Positions 1-10,184 are shown, counted from the first letter of the stretch. The stretch: 56,712 nucleotides of DNA from an uncultured Paraglaciecola sp. (GCF_937123705.1 NZ_CAKZKO010000155.1:1-56712); one strand, 5' to 3'. Numbers and translations: made by a program. The notes: a model not told the origin generated them from the letters alone.

Positions 1-304
1 CGACTTTCTTTGGTGGCTACGCCACTGCTTTCTCGCCTGTAAAGTTTCAGCTGAAAATGGCTTATTTTAGGGACAAACGACCGTCACGGATTTAGTTTTA
101 TGACATACAAAACATAGAGTCACTGGGTTCCCGATAACAGCATTCGGGAACGACCTTAGTTGTTTTCACGGGGGTAGGTCGTCCTCGCGCATGCGGGGAC
201 CCAGCGACTTTACAGTTGCTTCAAACACGGATGGCGGAAGGTAGAATCACGCAGGAGCAGTTATCGAGAAGCCTGTAAGCGCCAGCGCATGCTTTTATGC
301 CCTA
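1..304. repeat. Long intergenic repeat, copy 1
   Basis: This stretch downstream of pgi holds no convincing gene. It is about 93% identical by hand alignment (about 19 differences in the first 290 positions) to 6530-6836, in the same orientation. Both copies contain nested inverted repeats: GTTCCCG/CGGGAAC around a 10-base loop, ACGACC/GGTCGT, and an outer pairing of CTGGGTTCCC with GGGACCCAG. Copy 1 also has a GTCCTCGC/GCGGGGAC stem that is damaged in copy 2. The unit begins at the window edge, so its left boundary is unknown. I do not recognise a named family; a non-autonomous, palindrome-rich intergenic element is the simplest reading. Confidence 0.85.
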
Positions 305-322
305 ACTGGCTTAAGGCCCCCC

Positions 323-1966
323 TTATCCATTCGTCTTTCTAAACTTACTGATCAACTGATTCGTCGACCCATCAAAGCCTAATTCGGCATCGGTGTTGAC
401 GAGTTTATCTAACACTTGATTACCTAACTCTTTACCGAGTTCTACACCCCACTGATCAAAGGAATTCACCCCCCAAATCGCGCCTTGAACAAATACTTTG
501 TGTTCGTACATGGCGACCAACGCTCCTAGCGTTTTGGGATCGAGTTGTTGGAATAATAGGGTATTACTGGGTTTATTGCCGGGCATGGTTTTGTGGGTGG
601 CAAGGGATTCAAGGGTGGTATCGTCCAAGCCTTTTGATGCGAGATCGGCTTTGCATTCCTCAAAGGTTTTACCTTGCATTAAGGCTTGGGTTTGACCAAA
701 ACAGTTTGACGCTAACATAGCGTGATGTGCTGCATTTTTATTGGGAACATTGAGGGGCAACATAAAATCTGCGGGTATTAAACTTGTACCTTGATGGATC
801 AGCTGGTGGAATGAGTGTTGGCCATTGGTGCCTTCACTTCCCCAAATAATCGGGCCTGTGGCATAGTCGACTGCGGTTTGGGAGCCTGCGATTCGTTTAC
901 CGTTACTTTCCATGTCGAGTTGTTGCACATAAGCAGGGAAGCCTCTTAGGTAATGATAATAAGGCAATAACACCTGGCTTTGCGCATCGAAAAAGTTTAC
1001 GTACCACACCCCAAGTAACGCTAAAATCATTGGCAGGTTTTGTTCCATAGGCGCGTTTTGGAAATGTTCGTCCATGTCAAACGCACCTTGCAACATAGCG
1101 CGGTAGTGGTCGTAGCCTATTGTTAATGCAATGGGCAAACCTATGGCCGACCAAAGTGAATAACGGCCGCCGACCCAATCCCATAAAGGGAAAATATTCT
1201 CTGCATCCATACCAAATTCGGTTGCGGCTTGGATATTTGATGACACCGCAATAAAGTGTTTGGCGATATCTTGTTGTGTACCGCCTTCCTCCAAGAACCA
1301 CGCTTTGGCCGTTAAGGTATTTTGTAAGGTTTCTTGGGTAGTGAATGACTTAGATGACATCACCACTAAGGTTTCCCGGTGATCAATCGAGGCTAAAACA
1401 TCTTGTATATGACAGCCGTCAACATTGGCCACATAGTGAACTTTTACCCCAGCAAACCAATAAGGTTTAAGGGCTTCTGACATGATTTTAGGGCCAAGAA
1501 AAGAGCCACCTATACCAATAGCTACAATTTCTTTTAGCGGTTTGCCGGTATAACCTTTACGTTTACCACTGTGAACACTTTTCACAAAGTCTTGAATTTT
1601 TTGTTGGCAGGCTAACACATCGGGCATGACGTCTTGTCCGTCTACCAACACAGGTTTGCCTGAAAAGTTACGTAAAGCAGTATGTAATACCGCACGTTGT
1701 TCGGTGTGATTGATTATCTCGCCTGCAAACATCGCCTGACGTTTTTTATTAACCTGACATTCTATTGCAAGTGCTTGTAAGGCTTGCATCACCTCATCTG
1801 TAATCAGATTTTTGGAGAAGTCTAACTCAATACCACAAGCACTTTTAGTCAACTTTTCAGCACGTTGTGGGTCTGCAGTAAACCAATCACGCATATGCTG
1901 GGCTTTTATTTGCGTGGCTATGTTTTCAAGGTTTTTCCACTCAGGTGATGCGGTTAGTGCTGTCAT
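323..1966 (-). CDS. pgi: Glucose-6-phosphate isomerase
   Basis: Cytosolic enzyme interconverting glucose 6-phosphate and fructose 6-phosphate in glycolysis and gluconeogenesis. The 547-residue product is the usual bacterial Pgi length (E. coli 549). Both family signatures are visible: [16 protein letters not shown] and the C-terminal [13 protein letters not shown], which carries the catalytic lysine. The segment [18 protein letters not shown] holds the active-site glutamate region and histidine. The ATG start gives [10 protein letters not shown], a normal N-terminus. It lies 102 bases downstream of tal on the same strand, with a terminator between, so it probably has its own promoter or is read through from tal. 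The family assignment is secure. Confidence 0.98.
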   Translation of the reverse strand: MTALTASPEWKNLENIATQIKAQHMRDWFTADPQRAEKLTKSACGIELDFSKNLITDEVMQALQALAIECQVNKKRQAMFAGEIINHTEQRAVLHTALRNFSGKPVLVDGQDVMPDVLACQQKIQDFVKSVHSGKRKGYTGKPLKEIVAIGIGGSFLGPKIMSEALKPYWFAGVKVHYVANVDGCHIQDVLASIDHRETLVVMSSKSFTTQETLQNTLTAKAWFLEEGGTQQDIAKHFIAVSSNIQAATEFGMDAENIFPLWDWVGGRYSLWSAIGLPIALTIGYDHYRAMLQGAFDMDEHFQNAPMEQNLPMILALLGVWYVNFFDAQSQVLLPYYHYLRGFPAYVQQLDMESNGKRIAGSQTAVDYATGPIIWGSEGTNGQHSFHQLIHQGTSLIPADFMLPLNVPNKNAAHHAMLASNCFGQTQALMQGKTFEECKADLASKGLDDTTLESLATHKTMPGNKPSNTLLFQQLDPKTLGALVAMYEHKVFVQGAIWGVNSFDQWGVELGKELGNQVLDKLVNTDAELGFDGSTNQLISKFRKTNG

Positions 1967-2023
1967 TTTATTTTCTCAATTTGGAGTAAAGATTAGATGC
2001 GGTGATTTCTTAGACTACAAAAC

Positions 2024-2051
2024 AAAAAAAAGCGCCAAGTCCGACGCTTTT
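2024..2051 (-). terminator. Rho-independent terminator after tal
   Basis: Read on the minus strand, AAAAGCGTC and GGCGCTTTT form a 9-bp stem (one G-T pair) around a 6-base loop, followed by a run of eight T. It sits 18 bases past the tal stop codon and upstream of pgi. Confidence 0.8.
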
Positions 2052-2068
2052 ATTTGGCATAAGTTCGC

Positions 2069-3022
2069 TTATAGATAACTTCTTAACATAGTTTCTAGCT
2101 TAACTTGGTCGGCTGCAAAATTGCGAATACCTTCAGACAATTTTTCGGTGGCCATGGCATCTTGATTCATTTCCCAGCGGAACTGGGTTTCGGTTAACGG
2201 TGCACCTGGTGTTTTAGTGGTGCCGTTATCTCTTAACTTAACCGGCAAGGGAGCATTCGATTGTGACAACTCTTCCAATAAACCTGGGCCAATAGTTAAG
2301 CGGTCACAACCGGCTAATTCGGTGATTTCGCCAGTATTACGGAAGCTGGCACCCATAACCACGGTTTTGTAGCCATGATCTTTATAGTAATTATAAATTT
2401 TCGTAACAGATAACACGCCAGGATCATCGGCAGAAGTATAATCTGTTTTACCGGTACTCTTTTTAAACCAATCAAGAATACGGCCAACAAAAGGCGAGAT
2501 TAAAAACGCACCGGCTTCGGCACAGGCTTGAGCCTGAGCAAAACCAAACAACAAAGTAAGATTACAGTTGATGCCTTCTTTTTCGAGCACTTCAGCGGCG
2601 CGAATGCCTTCCCAAGTAGAGGCCAATTTAATCAGAATACGGCTTTTGTCTATGCCGGCTTCTTTATACAGCGCAATCAATTTGTGGGCTTTTTCGATAC
2701 TAGCGGCGGTGTCGAAGGATAAGCGAGCATCCACTTCAGTAGAAATGCGCCCCGGTACGATATTCACTATATCGGTGCCAATAGTCACAGATAATTTGTC
2801 ACCTGCATCGATGATTTGCTGTTCGGCGTCAGTGGATTGTTGTTTCGCCCATGCAACAGCGTCTTCAAGGTGAGACTTGTACTGCGGCATCTCGGCAGCT
2901 TTAAGTAACAAAGATGGATTAGTTGTGGCATCGACCGGTTGGTACTTTTTAATGGCTTCAACATCGCCTGTGTCAGCCACAACTGTGGTGATGTCGCGTA
3001 GTGCTTGTAATTGGTTAGACAT
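2069..3022 (-). CDS. tal: Transaldolase
   Basis: Cytosolic pentose-phosphate enzyme moving a dihydroxyacetone unit from sedoheptulose 7-phosphate to glyceraldehyde 3-phosphate. The product is 317 residues, matching TalB. Schiff-base Lys132 lies in [12 protein letters not shown] and Asp17 in VVADTGD, both at the E. coli TalB positions. The N-terminal [10 protein letters not shown] motif is also present. It is the upstream gene of a tal-pgi pair, a pairing that fits shared sugar-phosphate metabolism, with a terminator in the 46 to 102 bases between. The upstream 281-bp gap to yaaA is divergent and should hold both promoters. Confidence 0.97.
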   Translation of the reverse strand: MSNQLQALRDITTVVADTGDVEAIKKYQPVDATTNPSLLLKAAEMPQYKSHLEDAVAWAKQQSTDAEQQIIDAGDKLSVTIGTDIVNIVPGRISTEVDARLSFDTAASIEKAHKLIALYKEAGIDKSRILIKLASTWEGIRAAEVLEKEGINCNLTLLFGFAQAQACAEAGAFLISPFVGRILDWFKKSTGKTDYTSADDPGVLSVTKIYNYYKDHGYKTVVMGASFRNTGEITELAGCDRLTIGPGLLEELSQSNAPLPVKLRDNGTTKTPGAPLTETQFRWEMNQDAMATEKLSEGIRNFAADQVKLETMLRSYL

Positions 3023-3303
3023 AGTATTCTCTGTAGGTAATGACGCTAAATTGCAATCACGTTGTTTTGCCTATAGCTTGTCAAAATTGTGAGTAAATTT
3101 ACACTAGCAAGCTGGCATATCTTATGTGTGATTAATGATAACAAGAAAGTGCGAGGGGTTACCTTAAAAATATTTAAAGGATTCATTCTTAGCGAGGCTA
3201 CAAGGCAAAGAAAATTCAAATCCAACTTGTATTTGCCAGTCTTTCCCACATATTGGCTACAGCAGTTTGTAAACTTCAGTTTATCATTACAGGATCTCAT
3301 TAC

Positions 3304-4077
3304 ATGTTAGTTGTTATCTCGCCCGCCAAAAATCTCGACTATGACACCCCAGCGCCTACTAACGCTTTCACTCAGCCCGAGATGTTGGATGATTCACAAA
3401 GGTTAATTAAACACTGCCGTAAATTAAGCCCAGCTAAGATTGGCTCGTTAATGAAAATTAGCGACAAATTGGCAGGCCTAAACGCCGACCGTTATGCTAG
3501 TTGGCAGACCCCTTTTGGTGTGACTAATGCCAAGCAAGCGTTACTAGCCTTTAACGGCGATGTATACACAGGGCTGGACGCAGGCTCATTTAGTCAACAA
3601 GACTTCGACTACGCGCAACAACATTTACGCATATTGTCTGGATTATATGGTGTATTACGTCCACTCGATTTAATGCAAGCCTATCGATTAGAAATGGGTA
3701 CTAAGTTAGATACAGGTAAAGATAAAAATTTGTATCAATTTTGGGATGAGCGCATTAGCCATAAGCTGAATCAAGCAATAAATAGCCAAGGAGATAATGT
3801 TTTGATTAACTTGGCCTCTAACGAATATTTTAAGGCGGTTAAACCTAAGGCGTTAGATGCAGATATTTACACACCTGTATTTCAAGACTGCAAAAATGGC
3901 CAGTACAAAGTGATCAGCTTCTTTGCCAAAAAAGCCCGAGGCATGATGGCTAGGTATATTCTGCAAAATCAATTAACAGAGGTGAAACAACTTCAAAATT
4001 TCGATACCGCTGGCTATCGTTATGCGCCTGAAAAAAGCCACGGTCAAGAGTTAGTATTTACCCGTGAAGAACAATAA
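3304..4077 (+). CDS. yaaA: Peroxide stress protein YaaA (DUF328)
   Basis: YaaA proteins bind DNA and limit damage under hydrogen peroxide by lowering intracellular free iron; the family assignment rests on similarity along the whole length. Visible motifs are the N-terminal [53 protein letters not shown] and the C-terminal [14 protein letters not shown]. The ATG at 3304 is chosen because it gives [13 protein letters not shown], aligning with E. coli YaaA, and has AGGA about ten bases upstream; an upstream in-frame start would add 17 unrelated residues. The product is 257 residues, the usual length. It is followed 40 bases later by polB on the same strand. Confidence 0.95.
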   Translation: MLVVISPAKNLDYDTPAPTNAFTQPEMLDDSQRLIKHCRKLSPAKIGSLMKISDKLAGLNADRYASWQTPFGVTNAKQALLAFNGDVYTGLDAGSFSQQDFDYAQQHLRILSGLYGVLRPLDLMQAYRLEMGTKLDTGKDKNLYQFWDERISHKLNQAINSQGDNVLINLASNEYFKAVKPKALDADIYTPVFQDCKNGQYKVISFFAKKARGMMARYILQNQLTEVKQLQNFDTAGYRYAPEKSHGQELVFTREEQ

Positions 4078-4117
4078 CTACTTTAAGCAAAATATTCTCT
4101 GTGGGTAATTGCAACTA

Positions 4118-6481
4118 ATGCCAGACTCATTCGAGGGATTTATCCTAACCGCTCGTAGCATAGAGCGCCAAGGGAAAACCTATATTGAATGTTGGTTTCA
4201 GACTGAAAATGGTGTTGTAAAAGGTTGCTCTCCGGCCCAGCAGGGAGTGTTTTTTATTCATCAAGACGACGCACCTCTAGCCACACAGTTACTCGCCAAA
4301 GAAGGCATACAGCATAGCGTTAATCCCTTAGCGTTAAAGACCTTCGAACACCAAGGGGTCACTGCCGTGTATTTTGATAAGGTGCACGGGTTATTTAAGG
4401 CAAAAGCATTACTCAAGCAACACCACATCATTTGTTTTGAAGATGATATTCGCCTAACCGAGCGTTATTTGATGGAGCGTTTTGTCTATGGCAGTGCGGT
4501 TTTTACTGGGTCATCGGTGGCCACACCAAACGCTGCTAAGCATATTGAAATCACCCATATGCAATGTAAGCCTAGTAACTTTGTCCCCACATTTAGCCAG
4601 TTATCCATAGATATTGAATGCAGCGAGCAAGGCGAGTTGTTTTCAATAGGTTTGGCAAGCGACAGCTATCAAGCGGTGCTGATGATAGGCCAAGCTCAAC
4701 AAGGGCCAGATTGGATCTCTTGGGTAGATAACGAAAAAGCCTTATTACAGCAATTTGTGAAACAAGTGGCACAAATCGATCCTGACATCATCATTGGCTG
4801 GAATGTGGTGAATTTTGATTTTCGTTTACTGATCAAACGCGCCGCTTTGCATCAGGTCGAATTAACCTTAGGACGAGATAACCAAGCTATTTTATGGCGG
4901 GATGCCAGAAATGAAGTGAATCAAGGGTATATCACTATGCCCGGCCGCGTAGTGGTAGATGGCATAGATGCCCTAAAAACAGCCACCTATCAGTTCGATA
5001 GTTTTAGCCTAGAAAACGTGGCACAAACCTTATTAGGCAAAGGCAAAAAGACCGACGATGTTGAGAACAGACTGGCGCAAATTGCACAGGATTTTAAACA
5101 CAACAAAGTCAAATTAGCCGAATACAATTTGCAAGATTGCCAGATAGTATTGGATATTTTTGCTCACACTAAAGTGCTGGAATTTTTAACTCTACGCAGC
5201 CAATTAACCGGCCTTGAGTTAGACAGAATGGGCGGATCTGTCGCGGCTTTTGTTAATTTGTATTTACCCAAATTACATCGAGCAGGCTATATCGCACCCA
5301 ATCGCCCAGAGGATGGTGGCTTAGCCAGTCCTGGTGGTTATGTGATGAATTCCAAACCTGGGTTATATCAAAATGTGTTGGTGCTGGATTTTAAGAGCTT
5401 GTATCCGTCAATCATGCGCACCTTCAAAATAGACCCACTTGGATTAGTAGAAGGGTTAAAGTCACCAGAAGATGCCATAGAAGGTTATCGCGGCGCTAAA
5501 TTCAGCCGTGATAAACACTTTTTACCCGACATTATTACCTCGCTGTGGCAGCAACGAGACCAAGCTAAAAAAAACCAAGACGCAGCGCGCAGCCAAGCCA
5601 TTAAAATTTTAATGAACTCATTTTATGGGGTATTAGGCTCAGGTGGCTGCCCTTTTTATGACACCCGCTTAGCCAGCTCTATCACTATGCGTGGCCATGA
5701 CATTATGCAAACCACAGCAAAATGGATAGAGCAGGCAGGTTATCAAGTGATTTATGGGGATACCGATTCGACCTTTGTATGGTTAGACGGAGAATATAGC
5801 AGCCAACAAGCTAATCAGATTGGCCAGTCGCTGGTCTTAGATATTAACCAAAAATGGCAGCAGACTATCCAGCAAGAGCATAAGCTAAGCTGTGAACTCG
5901 AAATCGAATTTGAAACCCATTTTAGTCAATTTCTCATGCCCACCATTCGCGGCTCAGAGCTCGGCAGTAAAAAACGCTATGCCGGTGTTAAAACCAGCAA
6001 AGAGGGTGATGAATTGGTATTTAAAGGTCTAGAAACCGTGCGCTCAGATTGGACTCAATTGGCGAAGGATTTTCAACTTAAGTTATACAAAATGGTGTTC
6101 AAGGGACAAAACGTAAGCGATTACTTACACGAAATCATTGACGAAACCTGGGCCGGTAAACTTGATGACAACTTAGTTTATCGTAAACGTATTCGCCGCA
6201 GATTGGATTTGTATGTTAAAAATGTACCGCCACATGTAAAGGCCGCGAGGCTGGCTGATCAACAAAATCAGGCACTGGGAAAACCCCTTAAATACCAACA
6301 CAAAGGTTGGATTGCGTACGTAATCACCCTCAACGGCCCCGAACCCATAGAATACCTCAGCAGCCCCATTGATTACGAACACTACGTAGACAAACAAATC
6401 AAACCCATAGCCGAAGGTATTTTGCCCTTTATCGGTTTATCCTTTGCCGATATGACCAGCAAACAAATGGGATTGTTTTAG
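4118..6481 (+). CDS. polB: DNA polymerase II
   Basis: Family B DNA polymerase with 3'-5' exonuclease, used in replication restart and lesion bypass; LexA-controlled in E. coli, but I see no clear LexA box here. The order is N-terminal domain, exonuclease (Exo I SIDIECSEQGELFSIGL, Exo II NVVNFDFRLL) and polymerase (motif A DFKSLYPSI, motif B KILMNSFYGVLG, motif C YGDTDS, then GSKKRYAG). The C-terminus GLF matches E. coli PolB. The length of about 787 residues is normal. An upstream TTG at 4109 is in frame, but the ATG at 4118 (MPDSFEGFILTA) fits family N-termini better; neither has a strong ribosome binding site. Confidence 0.97.
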   Translation: MPDSFEGFILTARSIERQGKTYIECWFQTENGVVKGCSPAQQGVFFIHQDDAPLATQLLAKEGIQHSVNPLALKTFEHQGVTAVYFDKVHGLFKAKALLKQHHIICFEDDIRLTERYLMERFVYGSAVFTGSSVATPNAAKHIEITHMQCKPSNFVPTFSQLSIDIECSEQGELFSIGLASDSYQAVLMIGQAQQGPDWISWVDNEKALLQQFVKQVAQIDPDIIIGWNVVNFDFRLLIKRAALHQVELTLGRDNQAILWRDARNEVNQGYITMPGRVVVDGIDALKTATYQFDSFSLENVAQTLLGKGKKTDDVENRLAQIAQDFKHNKVKLAEYNLQDCQIVLDIFAHTKVLEFLTLRSQLTGLELDRMGGSVAAFVNLYLPKLHRAGYIAPNRPEDGGLASPGGYVMNSKPGLYQNVLVLDFKSLYPSIMRTFKIDPLGLVEGLKSPEDAIEGYRGAKFSRDKHFLPDIITSLWQQRDQAKKNQDAARSQAIKILMNSFYGVLGSGGCPFYDTRLASSITMRGHDIMQTTAKWIEQAGYQVIYGDTDSTFVWLDGEYSSQQANQIGQSLVLDINQKWQQTIQQEHKLSCELEIEFETHFSQFLMPTIRGSELGSKKRYAGVKTSKEGDELVFKGLETVRSDWTQLAKDFQLKLYKMVFKGQNVSDYLHEIIDETWAGKLDDNLVYRKRIRRRLDLYVKNVPPHVKAARLADQQNQALGKPLKYQHKGWIAYVITLNGPEPIEYLSSPIDYEHYVDKQIKPIAEGILPFIGLSFADMTSKQMGLF

Positions 6482-6529
6482 AACGGCATTTATTCGAGGG
6501 AAGCGCTAAAGATAGAGCATCGGCTGCGC

Positions 6530-6836
6530 CGACTTTCTTTGGTGGCTACGCCACTGCTTTCTCGCCTGTAAAGTTTCAGCTAAAAATGGCTTATTTTAGG
6601 GGCAAATGGCCGTCACGGATTTAGTTTCATGACATACAAAACATAAAGTCACTGGGTTCCCGATAACAGCATTCGGGAACGACCTTAGTTGATTTCACGG
6701 GGGTAGGTCGTCTTCGCGTATTCTGGGACCCAGCGACTTTACAGTTGCTTCAAGTGCGGATGGCGGAAGGTAGAATAACGCAGGAGCAGTTATCAAGATG
6801 CCTGTAAGCGTTAGCGCATGCTAGTTTATGCCTTAG
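6530..6836. repeat. Long intergenic repeat, copy 2
   Basis: Second copy of the unit at 1-304, in direct orientation, lying between polB and dsbA. The first 290 positions align without gaps; the match then breaks up after the shared AGCGCATGC. Its GTTCCCG/CGGGAAC and ACGACC/GGTCGT inverted repeats are intact, but the third stem seen in copy 1 has degraded. No terminal target duplication is obvious. The rest of the gap from 6482 to 6954 contains only the dsbA terminator. Confidence 0.85.
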
Positions 6837-6883
6837 TGGGCGCTGCCCTCTCTTGCAGGTTTCGAATTAATAAAGCTAAAGAT

Positions 6884-6921
6884 AAAAAAACAGCATCAAA
6901 TCAAAGATTTGATGCTGTTTT
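6884..6921 (-). terminator. Terminator after dsbA, possibly bidirectional
   Basis: AAAACAGCATCAAATC and GATTTGATGCTGTTTT form a perfect 16-bp stem with a three-base loop. On the minus strand the stem runs into seven T, so it ends dsbA transcripts 34 bases past the stop. On the plus strand only four T follow. Confidence 0.85.
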
Positions 6922-6954
6922 GAATCTAATTTTTGCGAAGCTAGAAACTACTTC

Positions 6955-7578
6955 CTATTTCTTATTCGATAAAAACACAATCAAATCAACCATATCCGCT
7001 TGGTTCATGTCGCGGGTGAAGGTGGCTTGGAATTTACCGTTTACAATAAAGGTGGGTACACTGCGAACGTGTTTACGGTATTGTTGAATCGCTTTGTTGT
7101 TCATTTTTAAGCGGCTATTGACCCCAAAACTTTTCATCATTTTGTCGAATTCTGCTGCTTCAACGCCGTTTACAACAAAGATATTCTTTAAGTCTTTGAT
7201 GCCAGCCAATGATGAACGAGATACATGAATATAATTAAAAATGGCTTTATTAAGCTCGGTATCTCTTTTCAGTTCTCTGCCTATCATCATGGCTTTGGTG
7301 GCATCGTCTTGAATGGCAGCGCTGGTAAAGCCCATAAAGTTTACGTGGACTTTTTTAAATTGCACGTCATCGGCAAGTTCACTTTTGATATCTTTAACTA
7401 TGGGTTCAAATCTAAAGCAGTGTGGGCACCAGAATGAAAAGAACTCTAATACTTCTTTCTTGTCAGTCGCTGTATCAGAAATAACAGTATAATGTGTGCC
7501 TTCACGCCATTTCTCTTGGGCGCAGGCCTGAAGTGGCAATAACAACATAACACTTAGGATCAATAATATTTTTTTCAT
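6955..7578 (-). CDS. dsbA: Thiol:disulfide interchange protein DsbA
   Basis: Periplasmic oxidase that introduces disulfide bonds and is re-oxidised by DsbB. The 207-residue precursor has an N-terminal signal peptide (MKKILLILSVMLLLPLQACA) with a cysteine near its end; the residues before it do not make a good lipobox. The thioredoxin-fold active site is FSFWCPHC, with Cys51 and Cys54 of the precursor, and the cis-proline loop is VRSVPTFIVNGKF. This CPHC dipeptide is typical of DsbA. It lies 95 bases downstream of srkA on the same strand, an order shared with E. coli, where srkA (yihE) precedes dsbA. Confidence 0.95.
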   Translation of the reverse strand: MKKILLILSVMLLLPLQACAQEKWREGTHYTVISDTATDKKEVLEFFSFWCPHCFRFEPIVKDIKSELADDVQFKKVHVNFMGFTSAAIQDDATKAMMIGRELKRDTELNKAIFNYIHVSRSSLAGIKDLKNIFVVNGVEAAEFDKMMKSFGVNSRLKMNNKAIQQYRKHVRSVPTFIVNGKFQATFTRDMNQADMVDLIVFLSNKK

Positions 7579-7673
7579 AACTTCTCACAACTCATTTTAA
7601 AATTATTTGCAGATTAGCATAGCTGATAGGAATTGCCGATAGCATTATGTAACCAGTGATGAATTAGTGGCGT

Positions 7674-8639
7674 TTACAAAGCTAAAGGTGGCTCTTGTAA
7701 TGATGAAAACTGTTCCTTGAGGCCTAGAACTTGCTGCTCCCAGTATTTGGGGTCGGCAAACCAAGGAAAGGCTTGTGGAAATGCTGGATCTTGCCAGCGT
7801 TTTGCAAGCCATGCCATGTAGTGCACCATGCGCATGGCGCGCAACGGTTCGATTAAAGCCAATTGGGTGTTATCGAAGTCGCAAAACTCTTGGTAGGCTT
7901 CGATTAAGGTGTCCATTTGTATAAATTGTTGTTGCCTGTCGCCAGATAACATCATCCATAAGTCTTGAATGGCAGGCCCATTTCTGCAGTCGTCTAGATC
8001 AACAAAAGTCGGGCCATCGCGCCATAAAATATTGCCTGGATGACAGTCGCCGTGCAGTCTAATGTTGGCTGAACCTTCGTATAGTGATAGAGCTAAATCC
8101 ACAACTTGCTGTAAAATGGTGAAAAAGGGATTGTGCAAGCTTGAAGGAATAAGGGAGCTACTCTGTAATTCTTGCAACGGTAAAAGCAAATGCTCTTGGG
8201 TACTAAAAGTGGGCCTATGGATAAACTTAGCACTTTTGGCAACGGCATGAATACGACCAATAAAACGCCCCATCCACTCGAGGTGATCTAAATTATCTAC
8301 TTCAAATTGCCTGCCACCAACTGATGGAAACAGAGCGAAATAGAACCCCTCATGGCTATGTAGGCTTTGCCCATTATGACGCATGGGGGCGACAACGGGA
8401 ATTTCATGGGAGGCCAACTCTATTGAAAAATCATGTTCTTCTTGAATTTGTGCTTGGCTCCAACGCTGGGGCCGATAAAACTTGGCAACATAGCGTTTTT
8501 GATCTTGGGCGACAAATTGATACACCCTGTTTTCGTAACTATTGAGTGCCAACAAGCCAGATTCAACCAAAATGCCTTGAGATTCAATCGCATCGAGAAT
8601 TAAGTCGGGATTGAGCCCAGAGAAATCAAAAGTACTCAC
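7674..8639 (-). CDS. srkA: Stress response kinase SrkA (YihE/RdoA)
   Basis: Serine/threonine protein kinase of the choline-kinase-like fold that protects against stress-induced death; cytosolic. The catalytic loop and metal-binding motif are RLHGDCHPGNILW and FVDLDDC. N-terminal YENRVYQF and RYVAKFYRP contain the ATP-binding glycine-poor loop and lysine. The length of 321 residues is close to E. coli SrkA (328). The start is GTG, overlapping the ccoG stop in the sequence GTGA, so translation is probably coupled to ccoG; this places srkA under the ccoG promoter and any oxygen control that acts there. Confidence 0.93.
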   Translation of the reverse strand: MSTFDFSGLNPDLILDAIESQGILVESGLLALNSYENRVYQFVAQDQKRYVAKFYRPQRWSQAQIQEEHDFSIELASHEIPVVAPMRHNGQSLHSHEGFYFALFPSVGGRQFEVDNLDHLEWMGRFIGRIHAVAKSAKFIHRPTFSTQEHLLLPLQELQSSSLIPSSLHNPFFTILQQVVDLALSLYEGSANIRLHGDCHPGNILWRDGPTFVDLDDCRNGPAIQDLWMMLSGDRQQQFIQMDTLIEAYQEFCDFDNTQLALIEPLRAMRMVHYMAWLAKRWQDPAFPQAFPWFADPKYWEQQVLGLKEQFSSLQEPPLAL

Positions 8640-10075
8640 AAATCGGGATACAAGAACTTACTGATTTCTTGCACCTTAACGGGGCTGTGGCTGGCATCGA
8701 TTGACTCTACTCTAAAGTTGAACTCTGTGGACTCTTTGGTTAGCTTGTTTGGGTTAATAGCAATACTTAACGGTACGTTCAATACTTCCCCACCAGCTAC
8801 TGTTGCTTCATTTTCTCCAATATAAGTATGGCCCTCAAGATTATCAACATATATACGATAGTGCTGGGTGAACTGAGATTTATTGAGAATTTTTAAGGTA
8901 AATATATTTTCAATTAGCCCGTTTCCTGTTTCGCGATATAAGGGCACTCTGTCTTTTATAATATCAATTTCTAAAGGTTTTCTGGATAGGATTTCAGCCA
9001 CTAGCAAGCCACACATTAAGGTTAATACCAGAGCATAACCGATTAATTTGGGTCTAAATATTTTTGTCGTGCCACCCGCCAATTCTGTTTCTGAGGTGAA
9101 GCTGATTAAGCCTTTGGGATAATTCATTTTTTCCATAACACCATTGCAAGCATCCACGCAGGCACCGCAGTTGATACATTCGTATTGCAAACCGTTGCGG
9201 ATATCTATACCAGTTGGGCAAACTTGCACACATAAATTACAATCGATACAGTCACCTAAGTTATTCTGTTGATTTTCTTCACGACTGACTTTGCGCCCTC
9301 TGGGACCACGTTTTTCTCCTCTTGAAGTATTATAAGCCACAGTAAAAGTATCTTTATCGAACATAGCCGATTGGAAACGAGCATATGGGCAGATATGGGT
9401 ACACATGATTTCACGCATCCAGCCGGCATTTCCGTAAGTACAGAGCGTAAAAAATAACACCCAAAAAACGAGCCAAAAACTACTCGAAAAAGTGAAAAAC
9501 TCTATAAATAGTGTGCCGATCGGGGTGAAGTATCCTACAAAAGTAAGCGAGGTTAATAAGGCAGTGCCGACCCAAGCAAAGTGCTTTAGGGTTTTGCGCC
9601 ACATCTTGTCAAAGTCCATGGGTCTTTGATCTAGCTTCATACGTTTGTGGCGACTGCCTTCAATTTTTTCTTCAAACCAGATGAATATAAAGGTCCAAGT
9701 AGTTTGTGGGCACATAAATCCGCACCAAACACGACCCGCAAAAGTAGTGACAAAAAATAGCGCAAAAGCGGCCACCATCATAATCCACGCCAGTAACGTT
9801 AAATCCTGAGGCCATAAAGTTAAGCCAAAAATATTAAAGCGTTGTGCGCTTAAATCGAACAGTATTGCTTGAGCGCCATTGAACTGTATCCAAGGAAGTA
9901 TCGCAAAACTCCCTAAAAAAAATAATCCAAAAAATCGACGAATATTTTCCAGCATACCCGTCACTGCGCGTACGTATATTCTATTACGCGGCGTGTAGGT
10001 GTTGTCGTGTTTACTGGTATCTGGTCGATGTACTTTTACGGGTGAGATGTTTTTGACCGGAATTCGCTCACTCAT
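8636..10075 (-). CDS. ccoG: Cytochrome c oxidase accessory protein CcoG (RdxA/FixG)
   Basis: Membrane ferredoxin-like protein needed for cbb3-type oxidase assembly, thought to reduce copper for the catalytic subunit. The 479 residues contain several hydrophobic segments (about 50-70, 90-115, 165-215 and 340-360), paired cysteine motifs WCGFMCPQ (118-122) and CTHICP (225-229), and two [4Fe-4S] ferredoxin motifs between Cys276 and Cys310. The C-terminal periplasmic domain is the immunoglobulin-like FixG fold. An AAGGA ribosome binding site precedes the ATG. No ccoNOPQ genes are in the window. It overlaps srkA by four bases, and an FNR-like box lies about 96 bases upstream. Confidence 0.95.
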   Translation of the reverse strand: MSERIPVKNISPVKVHRPDTSKHDNTYTPRNRIYVRAVTGMLENIRRFFGLFFLGSFAILPWIQFNGAQAILFDLSAQRFNIFGLTLWPQDLTLLAWIMMVAAFALFFVTTFAGRVWCGFMCPQTTWTFIFIWFEEKIEGSRHKRMKLDQRPMDFDKMWRKTLKHFAWVGTALLTSLTFVGYFTPIGTLFIEFFTFSSSFWLVFWVLFFTLCTYGNAGWMREIMCTHICPYARFQSAMFDKDTFTVAYNTSRGEKRGPRGRKVSREENQQNNLGDCIDCNLCVQVCPTGIDIRNGLQYECINCGACVDACNGVMEKMNYPKGLISFTSETELAGGTTKIFRPKLIGYALVLTLMCGLLVAEILSRKPLEIDIIKDRVPLYRETGNGLIENIFTLKILNKSQFTQHYRIYVDNLEGHTYIGENEATVAGGEVLNVPLSIAINPNKLTKESTEFNFRVESIDASHSPVKVQEISKFLYPDL

Positions 10076-10170
10076 TAGATATCCTTGGAAAAATCAAAAG
10101 AAAGTTAGAGCATAATGGTTAAATGTGCTCTGAAATCTGAGGTATTGTATCAGTATGTTTATCCTTGTGC

Positions 10171-10184
10171 TTGATCCCTATCAT
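10171..10184 (-). promoter_or_regulatory. FNR/Anr-like box upstream of ccoG
   Basis: TTGATCCCTATCAT matches the FNR consensus TTGAT-N4-ATCAA at all but the last position. It is centred about 100 bases upstream of the ccoG start, a place compatible with anaerobic or microaerobic activation, which is the usual control of cbb3 oxidase genes. Confidence 0.5.

Noticed and set aside
498..2078. Short open frames opposite and overlapping pgi
   Set aside because: They lie inside a well-matched enzyme gene, have no family features and follow from its codon use.
3253..3303. Upstream start for yaaA
   Set aside because: The extra 17 residues do not match the family, while the ATG at 3304 aligns with E. 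coli YaaA and has AGGA before it.
4109..4117. TTG start for polB
   Set aside because: It adds only three residues that do not fit PolB N-termini; the ATG at 4118 is preferred.
6818..7087. An 89-codon plus-strand frame between the repeat and dsbA
   Set aside because: It crosses the perfect dsbA terminator hairpin and overlaps the end of dsbA in antisense; no motif or ribosome binding site supports it.
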